DNA from: Thuidium tamariscinum
Taxonomy: Eukaryota; Streptophyta; Bryopsida; Hypnales; Thuidiaceae
Length of the DNA: 64,000 bases
NCBI GenBank assembly: GCA_947034885.2
Contig: OX344753.2
Coordinates: 28,660,347 to 28,724,346, forward strand
Direction: 5' to 3'
Made by a program: the position numbers and the translations under genes. A model generated the notes under the pieces. The model was not told where the DNA came from. It saw only the letters and a list, made by a program, of their open reading frames with translations, and did not search any database. The stretch's first letter is position 1. The number at the start of each line of letters is the position of its first letter. This document shows positions 35,640 through 46,079 of the stretch, in pieces.

Positions 35640-36510
35640 GGTGTTTCTTCAATAGGGGTAGTCATAGCTCCTACGAGAATCAGATTTATATAAAGTTGGA
35701 GAAATCAACGAGACAAAAGCAGAGCCAATTGTGAGTTGTTCCATGTAGAGGAGGTTTGACACCCCTTTTTGTCAATTGAAGTCATTCTCCAGGAATTTCT
35801 AACCTGCACAACTAAGTGGGAACTCTGCTTCTAGCACGGAGCCAAGAACTTCAAGAAATTCTGTAAGAACTTTTTCAAAAACGTTGATTCTTCACCAATA
35901 GAGAAGAAATGGCACTCCAAATTCTATGAGAATTTTAGCTCTGCCTTGCACTCATGGTGCACCAATGCACACCACATGTTCATTCTCAGGGAATGCCTAG
36001 GGCTTCAAAGGTGTTGTGACAACCCCTATTGGTAGTTTGTGGTAGGTGCATCTTGGTTTCCTCAAGAATTCAAAGTGTTGTTTCTTTTCCTCTAGACGTG
36101 AAGAAACATTTTCACGAAAAAATTTCTTAAGAAATTTTGTAGTTTCATTGATTGAGCTTGATTTGTGGAGCTCCGATAAGCTCTGCAAGAAACAGATTCC
36201 TCAATAATTGCTCCAAACAACAAAAGGGGTGTCACACCTCCTTCAAGTAGAAATCATGATTCAACATTGACTCCTATTTTATCTTGAAAATTTCTTTTTT
36301 TTCTGGGAAACACATGGACAAATTCCATTGCAGAGAAAAAAAAAGTGCATAGAATCACAGGCCAGAGCCTTGGCGAGTAAATTTTTTTTTTTCTTTTTCT
36401 AATATTCAAAACAAAAAACGAGAGAAGCCCAACCGACCAACTTGAAAACTTCTCTGACTACATAAAATTCTCCTTCTCAGAGGAGGTGTGACTACCCCTA
36501 TTATTGTACC
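35640..36510. repeat. Large diverged fold-back repeat
   Basis: The outer arms CAATAGGGGTAGTCATAGCTCC (about 35650) and GGAGGTGTGACTACCCCTATT (about 36482) are complementary, as are the inner GAGGTTTGACACCCCTTTT (about 35753) and AAAAGGGGTGTCACACCTCC (about 36220). Between them AAGAAATTCTGTAAGAAC-like and TTTCTTCACG-like segments also pair. The related motif GGTGTTGTGACAACCCCTAT lies near 36010. Probably an old long-TIR element or nested copies. Confidence 0.6.
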
Positions 36511-36878
36511 TGTGTTTGTCCCCAAATAACTGATTTGCCCATGACATTTACATGGCCACAATACAGTTGGCATTATTGGGTCATCTTAGTCCATAATTTC
36601 ACAGGATAGAAAACTCAGCCTTCAGTTGGGTAAACAGCAATTGAAAGTGGATTTTGACATAAAGTTGAAGTATGGTATCACAGTGTTTCTGACTGAGACT
36701 TCAAACCAGAATCCAGCTCTTGAGAAGCTGGATTCAAGTTATAAGTTGGATGGAGAGAACAGGAGAACTGAATTGACAAGCTAGAAACCACTTTGACCCG
36801 TAACTTTGATAAATGTTGTTATGGATTTTAATTAGGAGAATAATTGCTAGTTGGGTGTTGCTTGCAAGGCAATATATA

Positions 36879-37150
36879 AGGTGGGTACACCTAAAAGTGC
36901 CACTTTTTGGTACTGTGCCTAGTAACTATTACTGGTATGATCAAATTTTCATATAGTCTTCTTGGCAAGTGAAAGCACGTTCCAATGCACCAAAAAAACA
37001 CAGCATTTGGATACAGTATGCAAAAGTATTAAGGTTCAAAGTCTGATTCTAAAAGCACTCCAGCCAAATAGGTACATAATGAAATTTAAAAATGTACAGC
37101 AACTATAGATGGCACTTTTAGGTGAGTTGCAATTTTAGGTGTACCCACCT
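36879..37150. mobile_element. MITE with TA duplication, 272 bp (Tc1/mariner-like?)
   Basis: The left end AGGTGGGTACACCTAAAA is matched by the right end TTTTAGGTGTACCCACCT, both flanked by TA. GTGCCACTTTT on the left and GGCACTTTTAGGTG on the right extend the symmetry. A TA target suggests the Tc1/mariner group, though the ends do not look like classical Stowaway. Confidence 0.65.
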
Positions 37151-38469
37151 TATTCATTGCGGATGAGTGGGGTTTTTTACCAGTGATTTATGCCGTGAAT
37201 TTGCACCAAAACAATGAATTTTGCTCAAAGTCCTTGCAGCATGAGTAGTAAAATCTTAAATGAAATCATTAAAAAAAATTTAAAATTAAAATAATAATCT
37301 TAGATGAAATTTTTAAGTTGTGGATGAGAATAGAATTATGGATATGTGATATGTGCTCATGTGATTATTTTTGTCGAGTTTATGGATGAATGTTGAAATT
37401 AGGATCACCACCACAACATTTAATATTTTCCACCGTAGCACTTCATAAGAAATGGAAAACAACAACCCTTGTTGTGGCCCCTCTCTCTAATTGAGTTCTT
37501 ATCTAGATGAATCCTACATTGTAGTCCTTGAAATGTCAGAGAGATATAACTTAGATATGGATACAATAGGGAAGAAGGTTCATAATGGACATGCCTCCCT
37601 TATGTGAAGCTTTATAATTAAATATGTATTATATTTTGATAGTGGCTTGCAACGATAGCCACGAATATGAAATATGTTCATATATTCAAACAATAATACA
37701 CATTTTAGTGTCATTCTTTTTGTCACATTCAAAACATTCCAAAAAAAATGAAGATAATTTTTTTCCAAAATTGATTAGCCCATTACCAACATGTAGTAAG
37801 GTAAACCAACCTATAAAATGCCAATGACAGACACCTAGAAAATGACCCTATAGTTATAGTCTTATATCTCTCCATAGTAGGCTTCTTACTTACTAAATGT
37901 TTTTTTATATAAATGAGATTTGGGCTATATTAGGTTGTATAGGTGCCTATGTGCACAATTCTTGTATTATATGTAGGGTCATTGTCATTAAAATAGCCTA
38001 GCAGATGGCTTTTGTAAAAATTATATCAAATTAAAATGACCAAAAAGTTAGGTGAGGACCAAATTAAATATTTCATAAAATATATACAAATGCATAATTT
38101 CATAAAATCTCTACAAAAATTACCTCTAACAAAAACTAAGATACATATGCATTGTTTTATTTATAATGAAAACTTAAATGTTTACTAAAATCCCTTTAAA
38201 TTGGATAGCTTTGCCAATGATACATGCAATTCAAAAAACCCTCATATAATTAGAATTTTAATGCTATCATCAAAAAATATTCATTTCATGTAAATAATTA
38301 CATTTTTGGATTCTTTGTCAAAAGGGCTACAAGAGTCTTTTACATTAAAACACTAATATATATCCTTTGAGATTGAACTATAATGAATTATATAATTGAT
38401 TGTAATCAAGATCATCTAATATGGGAATTGCATACCTAAGAGATTTTTTGAATATTGGCCTACAATTTT
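37151..38469. other. AT-rich DNA
   Basis: No gene or clear repeat recognised. Confidence 0.45.
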
Positions 38470-39152
38470 AGATGACTTTGATTGCCGTTTGTGGAAAACT
38501 TTTGAAAGTCTATGGACTTTGAATTTTAAGAAAAATGTTGAAAAATTGAGTTTTAAAATCCAAAATAAATATTAAAAAAAAAACATGCTTGATTTTCATT
38601 CTCAAAAAATTTGTTAAGCAGAAGTAGATCCAAGTCTCAAAGAAAACCTAGATAACTAATAGCTCTAAGATGGGATTGAAATGCAATAATCCTAATAGTG
38701 AGATTGTTCTACCAAATAAACTGAACCTTGTCAAATAGTTTTTTGGTTTTTAATTGCAAAAATTACATTAAAAAATGAACCTTGTATATTATTTTTTCAA
38801 GAAGATGTTCAAATTGCCTTGAAAAATAAGATTCTTAGTAACTTTCTCATCATTGATTCATATGAAATGAATCAAAGTTTTATATGTAGATAAAGATATA
38901 ATTCATATGAAGAAGAAAACTTTAATTTCAAAATTTTGTAGATTTTTTTTGCCTATCAAGTTGAAATATGGGCTTATTGTAGTACAACTTTCGCTCCCAT
39001 GCACCAATTGAAATACAAATTATATTACCAAGAAGCTAATAATTTTTCTATCTTATGAGAAGGTTTCAAAAAATTTTACTAAAAATTGAGATCATAGGAA
39101 CATGTCCAAAATCTAGTTTGTCCACCATAGGAACAATAGGCCTTCAGGGATT
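38470..39152 (+). mobile_element. TTAA-type element, family F2 copy b (left end unclear)
   Basis: Homologous in the same orientation to 15780-16460. The right end GGCCTTCAGGGATTAAT is a degraded form of ...CCTTTAGGGGTTAA. The left terminus could not be placed, so the copy is either truncated or too diverged there. Confidence 0.55.
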
Positions 39153-39278
39153 AATTTAGGAGTTAAACCTATCTCTTTAGTAATTCAAAAGTTTATAAGT
39201 AGTTGTAGGGTTGATTAGTACAATATATATACACTAGTTACTATTGAATATAACCTACAAAGTAGTACATACACAAAT

Positions 39279-39371
39279 AGCCAAAATTAAGTACAAAATT
39301 TGAATTTTTTCATTCAAACAACCATACCATAAACATTTATGGACAAAACAATGTATGTGAGTATGTGAGCC

Positions 39372-39433
<62 letters not shown>

Positions 39434-39710
39434 TGCAACCATGGAAGGTGTATGTAGAATAAACACCTATTATATAGGTATTTATAGCATGTATGCACTA
39501 TTATCATAGAAGGTTACTATAATATAGACACTTATATCACAAGTGTGTAGTCTTTTAGGCTCATGGGTTCACACTAATAAGCTCATATAATAGAAACCTT
39601 CATGAATAAAGTCAAAAAGTGTATACATCATGAAAGTTGTATTGTGCAATATACTCCATATTACTATAGAAGTTTGAAGAAAAAATCAATTGTGATTTGA
39701 AAGAAAATTC
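39279..39710 (+). repeat. Left arm of an inverted repeat, split by repeat C
   Basis: Apart from an insertion at about 39330-39606, it is the complement of 40354-40526 (AGTACAAAATTTGAA, AACAACCATACCATAA, GAAAGTTGTATTGTGCAATA, GAAAAAATCAATTGTGATTT). Confidence 0.72.
39330..39606. repeat. Hairpin-rich repeat C, copy 2
   Basis: It lies between two halves of an inverted-repeat arm that are contiguous in the partner arm, so it behaves as an inserted unit. It contains a (TA)n run at 39377-39431, then CATGCAACCATGGAAGGTG and the hairpin-like AAACACCTATTATATAGG. Confidence 0.65.
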
Positions 39711-40353
39711 TTTTCATAGTTAGCTATGTCTAAAATTTGTTTTTGATCACCACCTCAATCACTGTGATGTAGATTTACTTTATTCAAAATACTCCCAATT
39801 TTATGAGTATCAATTTAATTCTTGGCAAATTTTAATATTTTTAATATATATTTTAAGATAGTTTAAATTTTTTGGGTTTATTTCATCAATTATGTGCACC
39901 ATGAATTTTACTATTTTTACAAGAAAGTTGAATCCAAAAAAGCATCATGTGATTGTATTTAAATATAAATTGAATACATTGCCTGATTCTACAAATATTT
40001 CAAATGCAAGGGCATTAAGATATAACCAAATGGTCCATATTGCAATCTACACTCTTTCTACAATGACCAATGCAATTCTATGCTTTCAATTCTAAAAAAA
40101 AATTCACATGTTGTGAGAACCAACATCATTTGTACGTTTGTTCAATTGTTAATATTTCAAATTATTATTTCTATGAATGTGCATTTCCTTCTATTTTTGA
40201 GTACAACAATTTGAAATGATGTATACAAACATGCTAAAGGCCAAAAAGTATTTTGGAAGTTCTAAAACAAATACCAAAGATAAAGTAATTTCGCGTGATA
40301 GTGATCCAAGGGGTATTCAAAAACAAGTTTTTGATATGGTTAACTTTGAAACT

Positions 40354-40526
40354 AGTTTTCTTTCAAATCACAATTGATTTTTTCTTCAAACTTCCATAAT
40401 AATATGGTGTATATTGCACACTACAACTTTTGTGTGTACACTTTTGGACTTTATCCATTAATGATTATGGTATGGTTGTTTCAATGAAAACATTCAAATT
40501 TTGTACTCAATTTTGGCAATCATTGT
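40354..40526 (-). repeat. Right arm of the inverted repeat
   Basis: Complement of the left arm at 39279-39710 without the repeat C insertion; it shows the uninterrupted form (GGACTTTATCCATTAATGAT). Confidence 0.72.
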
Positions 40527-41799
40527 ATATAGATACCATATATCAAGCAATTCATACAAATGACTTATACATGTACAATTTAAGAGAAAATCCATAGATA
40601 TTCAAAATTTGACAAGTGATATTATATTGGCTAAGCTTAACTTACACATCCTATCTTTAAAAAAAATACCCACCACAAATCTAAATTGGAACAAATATAT
40701 AGATTACAACCCAAAATGATATTGAAGTAATTCATTTTGTCTATTTGTAGATGGAAAATGGAAGTTTCTTATGCTATTTTTTTTCCCTTCATTTTAGGTA
40801 ACTCACTAGATAGATTTATGATTTTGTATTGTGGATCACTATTATGTACAATATAGTAGTTGTAATGCAATATGCTTAAAAAAAGCGATGATATTGTAGC
40901 TTGAAATTTCTTAAACTATTAGCTCCAATCTTTTAATATGAACCTATCCTATAATAAGTCTCATATGGTTTCTAAAGTAATCATTACCATGCACAAAGGT
41001 TAGATTAAGTAAAAATTAAATCATTTTTGAAAGAAAGTGACATGTCTCATCTTGTAAATGGTATGATGTAATGTGGACCTTTGAGAATATGACATAGAAA
41101 CTCAATTTCAACACTTGGGGGCAAATTAGACATTTATGTAGTGTAGTGAAGTACCCAAGAGATTGCAATAGAAACTTCCACCTTTTGACTAAAAATTAAT
41201 CTCAAGAAGAAATTTTTTAAGCTAATCTTAACCAAGAACTTCAAGAAAAATGATTTTAGATACATCTAGTCATAATTAAGCAAGTGCAATCAAAGAGGAA
41301 GATTAACTCTTGTTTGAAAGACCAATGTATATGAAGTGCCATTGGGAATGGGTAAAGTATTTAGTCCTAATGGACCTTAGGCAGTTGGAATCGCTAATAT
41401 GCTTTTGGATCAAGAAATCTTCACTACCCATTTTAATTCAATTAGCATTAGGCACACTATTTGTTTTATATTGCATCTTTCTACTAGAAATTATTTTATT
41501 TTTATTTGTTTAGTGGCATTTGGAAGAAGGTCAAATAGAATAGTCTTCTTTGTCCTAAAGTCCTCAAAATTTTGGTAAGTATTGTTCCAGTAGAAAACAC
41601 AATGTAAAACAATAAATGCATATCACACAAATTATCTCCTTGAATAGTAGAACACGACAAAGTATCTTAAAGCAAGGTTTCCTATTTCATTCATTTTAGA
41701 TAGAAGTGACTATAATAAGAATTTACACCCATGGTCATGTATCAACAATGCTTGCATGTGAACATGGAAATGTGAACCATGAACCTTCAGCATTTGTTT
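40527..41799. other. AT-rich DNA
   Basis: No gene or repeat recognised. Confidence 0.45.
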
Positions 41800-42125
41800 A
41801 AATAAATACTTTACAATTATTGAAGATGCTCATAGTACACTATAAGAAACCTATGTTTTAGGTGACAAGATTTAATTTTTCTTGACATAAAAACATGGAT
41901 TTTTACATTCGATATCTAACAAAATCCATCAAGAAAAATTAGATCTTGTCACCTAAAACGCAAGTTTCTTATAGTAGTATAAACACCCATAATATGGGTA
42001 TTTATAGCATAGGTATCTCATAGTTATAGAAGGTTTCAATAGTATAGACACCTATAATTTAGGTGTATAGAATTCTATATTCATATGCTCAAAATTATAT
42101 TTCTAAGTTCACAAAATTGAAACTA
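41800..42125. repeat. Hairpin-rich repeat C, copy 3, split by a MITE
   Basis: ATTGAAGATGCTCATAGTA (before 41838) and TATAAACACCCATAATAT (after 41976) are adjacent in the other copies. Downstream ATAGAAGGTTTCAATAGTATAG and CACCTATAATTTAGGTGTATAG match copies 1 and 2. Confidence 0.6.
41838..41976. mobile_element. CACTA-ended MITE inserted in repeat C, TSD GTA
   Basis: CACTATAAGAAACCTATGTT pairs with the right end (reverse complement CTATAAGAAACTTGCGTT), followed by a perfect TTTTAGGTGACAAGAT / ATCTTGTCACCTAAAA stem. GTA flanks it at 41835-41837 and 41977-41979. The empty-site sequence is visible in the other repeat C copies. Confidence 0.8.
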
Positions 42126-42724
42126 TAGTACAAACTACATTCATGCAATCATAAAATGTGCTAGAGTAGGAATATTATCACCAATTTTTCAATTATTGAA
42201 TTTGGAACTTGAATTCCTAATTGGAGTTCTAAAGCTATTCCATTAGTGCATCCCATCCTAATTGTAATAGTCACTCAAATTATTCCTTCAATGTCTAAGG
42301 CACCATATTTTAGTGTCAATTCAATTTGGAAGTTAAATGAATTCAAAATTGAGTGCTATTTTTGGGACTATATGTTTTTTTAATTGAATATCTTTTAAAT
42401 TTATATATATATATGTAAAATTCAATTGTGGAAAAAGTTCCTTATGATTTTTTGTTTTGAAGATTTTACGCAAGGGTGTCTATTGCAAATCTTGATATTT
42501 TAGTGGCAAGAGCTCTTATGAATGAGCCGGGGGTGCTATTTTGTAAGCCTTGGAGCTGAGCATGTGAGCCTAAGAGCCTCCAATTACTAGCATATTTTTT
42601 TGGTAATTTTGAAAATAAATACCTATGACCGTGGTTAAGAGGCAAGGCAAATTGCAATTACAAAGCAAAGTTTTTTTTGGCAATTCAAGATACTTGATTA
42701 TAACAAAAGGTAAAGAAAAAATAC

Positions 42725-42976
42725 CATTAGAGGATTTTTGAGGCCATTAGAAGACTGTGGGTTCCCGGATTGGGTGAACAAAAATCCTATGTGGTTGAGA
42801 GAGTGCCACATCATTTTTTTTGGAATTTTTTTTTTTGGAATTTTCAGGACCCCCCCCCCCCCCATTTTTTTGTTTTTTTGGGTAAATGTTGGCCTAACAA
42901 CGGCCAGCAGTTACGAGAACAGTTTTGGGGAATAGCCCCGAAACGGCCCTTTGGAGGCCTCAAATCCCTTCTAATG
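42725..42976. mobile_element. MITE family B copy 2 (252 bp)
   Basis: CATTAGAGGATTTTTGAGGCC on the left is matched by GGCCTCAAATCCCTTCTAATG on the right. It contains a run of about 14 C near 42850 and GGCCTAACAACGGCCAGC as in copy 1. Confidence 0.65.
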
Positions 42977-43049
42977 ATTATAGAAAAATAAAATATATCA
43001 TGCTATAAATAAACATCAAATTCATGTAGAAATATAGTAGACAAGGCTT

Positions 43050-45560
43050 ATGGAGTAGATTTGTGAAGAGTACAACTAGAAGATCTAGATGCAAAGCTTT
43101 CATCACTAGACTCTTTAATGGAGTCGTCTATATATGTCAAAACATGTGGATCTACCTTACAGGCTTTGGAAGACAGTTTAGAGTTATGGGATTCAAGGTG
43201 CACTACTACTACTTCAATATACACTGGTAGTTGAAAAGGTTTAGAAAGACTACAGAAGAATGCCAGATCTCCAAAGAGTAGTCAATGCCTTACCATTTTC
43301 ACTCATTTAGCCATAGTAGTTATGAATGAAGACCAAAAAGATCATTGATATAGTGAAAACTATCATCTTAAACGTAAATATAGAAAACACTAAGAGAGGG
43401 ATAAGTTGCAATACCTATATAAGATCCACTTCATGATGTTGGTGGAGCCCTTGAAGTCTTCAAACAAATCTCATTTTTTGAATGCCTCAATCCCCTTGAA
43501 GACTTCTATGAAAGCGTGATTCTACAACTTCATATGCCAATTTTCTATATATTCTACAAGGGATTTTTGCTCTTGAGCCACCTCTATATTCAATTGAATG
43601 TTATCTCATCAAATTATGTTCTCATATATTTCTAGAGCAGAATCCTCAATTTGCCAAAGAAACAAAAACAATAAGGTAAGTATTGGAAATAGAAGTCTAA
43701 CCTTCCAATTAAACTTTTCTTCATTAGCTCATCTTAGAGAGAAACGGCAAGCCTCTCAAATTGGATAGGAAGAATTGAGCCCCTCAAGCCACTTGACTTT
43801 TTGGTTGGCACTTGCATTTGCAATAGCAATAAGTTGAAATTTGTTTAGGCTCAACTCTTGAATATAATACAAACTCCAATGTTGCTCAACCTAGAAATTA
43901 CCACAAGAATTTTAGTATCCTCAATAACAACATTACAAGGAAAAAAATGCAGTGAGAGAATCCATGGAAGTACCTCTTCAAGCCACTCATTGTCCAAGGC
44001 TAGATGAGCTACAAAAACAATCATAGAAAGTTTTTGTAGAGTTTCTCAATTGATTCCTTTGTAGCCACCCACATTGCCATTGCAACCCCTTGAATGGTCA
44101 CCTCTTCCAAAGGTATTTCCTCGTGAAACTTGCAGACACTAGCATCTGCCATTTTTGCAATCTCTTGCTACAAAATGAAAATGATCAAAAACATATGAAT
44201 AATCAATGTATAAAGTATAACAGAAAAGTTGCCATCTCAACAACAAAAACATACTAAAAAGAATGCAAAATAGTAAAATAATAAAAGTCTTACTTGAAAA
44301 ATAAAGAATGTAAAGACATCCAACGGCATAGAATACCATATCTTTTGAGTATTCTATTGACATGCTTTTATATCATTTGCACTCAAAACTTCATTGAACT
44401 TATCAATAGGCATAAACCCATACTTCTTAATATGATATAAAGTGTGAACTAGGTTTGTCTTCACATGCAAATGCTGTGTGTGCCTATACAAAAGGTAAGA
44501 TTCAACTGATTACCTCAAAGCAACTACAAATGAAACAAATTTTAAAAATAATAAAAGAGAAAAAAAGCTACTTGTTAATATCTTGCATAACCGGTATCAT
44601 TGCACCAACTTGACCTATTGTATCCAAGACAATGGAGTCCACACAAATGTACCAACTCTTCTTTAATTTGTAGAGCAAAATGGCTTAATATGCCTCATTC
44701 ATGCAATACATTATAGATTTCCGTCGCAAATATAGAACTTTGCATCCACTAAATGTTTGAACTCAAGTATATTGTTGGATAGGATGTTGAAATCATTATT
44801 CACATCAGGGTTTTTTTTGGCTTTCTGGTGCCAATTTGCACAAAAAAAATAATCTGGCTAAAAAACACCCAAAGAAATGCCGAAAAACTTGGATGAAATT
44901 TCCAGACAACTTTGAAATAAAGAAAAATATTAGATGAATTTGCCTAATTTTGGATGAAAACCATACTATACATCCAAGAAATGGATGAATGTTGCAATTT
45001 GGTGAATCCCTATAACATTTTGTATTGCCATTGTGGCTATTCTACAAAAATGAAAAAAAAACCCTGATTTATAGTATTCCATAGGGAACTCCAGTCGTCC
45101 TTCTCAGCAACAAAAAACACTTCAAACTTCCCTTTTTCATGTGACATCGAGACATAGAATACTTGAGCACCATCTTCATACCCTTGGATGAAGTCCTACT
45201 TAAACTTTGTTATGTCACATGATAATGTAGGCCGTACCATAGGCATAGGAACAAGATGACACAATGGAATTTTTAATCGTCAGAGGTTGTATGGTTTCAA
45301 TCTTAGACTAAATGTTGTTGATACAAAATCCAAATTTTGTTTCTTGTAAGCCGCATTTTTCTCGTCTTCCTTGTCCCCCTTATCAATATCTATGCCTTGT
45401 ACAATCGTCTTCTCTTACAACAATCAAAGTATGTGCATTGTACAATCGTGCATTGTTTACAATGTCATTGATGGCCAATGACATTGGAGGATCACTGTCA
45501 ACTTGCAATGTAAGATTGTACAAGCACAACATGAATAGAGTGAAAACAATGTTGAATTTT
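43050..45560 (-). pseudogene. Second decayed gene, family unknown
   Basis: Protein-like blocks on the minus strand, in order from 45280 down, are CHLVPMPMVRPTLSCDITKF, GYEDGAQVFYVSMSHEKGKF and FFVAEKDDWSSLWNTIN (about 45280-45075); SWYICVDSIVLDTIGQVGAM (about 44655-44595); EIAKMADASVCKFHEEIPLE (about 44160-44100); LALDNEWLEEVLPWILSL (near 44000); and a C-terminal SKACKVDPHVLTYIDDSIKE (near 43150). Frames change and stops intervene, so it is broken. Some intervals may be former introns. No domain could be named. A hAT-like element sits inside it at 44816-45066. Confidence 0.5.
44816..45066. mobile_element. hAT-like MITE inside the decayed gene (251 bp)
   Basis: The left end CAGGGTTTTTTTTGG and the right end AAAAAAAAACCCTG are inverted repeats starting with CAGGG, as in many hAT elements. 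The coding blocks on either side (WNTIN and NNDFNILSNN) are in the right order, consistent with an insertion. A clean 8-bp duplication is not visible. Confidence 0.55.
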
Positions 45561-46079
45561 CAACTAACCAACAAGACAAGAATGTAATAAATACATATGA
45601 TTGTCATAAAATAATCTAGCTCAAGGTTTAAACTACAATCAAAGTTAAAATTACTTTAGTAGGCTTTAAAGCAATGAGAGGCTATCAGTCAATGAAGTTC
45701 CCTAAAGCATATCAAACATCAAAAATTGCAATGTTTAAATAACAAATACAATTTTGAGACACTAAGTACTAGTCATGATGGGTCCTAAAAATTGAGCAGA
45801 TGATTTACATCCTTTATACATGTCTCTAAAAATATACAAGAATATGATTATAGTTCTCTAATCCATTGAAAGCAAACAAGGAATAAGTGAAATGCATTTC
45901 TAATCTCTCTTTCTCTACAATACATCCCCTTGGATCAATGATATATGTTGCAAAAGAGAGATTACATATTTCTTCTCTCGCTAGCAAGAGACATCGTTTA
46001 GTAATGGAATGTTGGACTCAGGCAGAAAATGTAGAGCAATCCTATTCTACTTTCAGAATGAAGTGCTTATATTTTTAAA

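Noticed and set aside
42738-42991. Open frames with FFWNFFFWNF-like runs
   Set aside because: Low-complexity translation of T- and C-tracts in a MITE.
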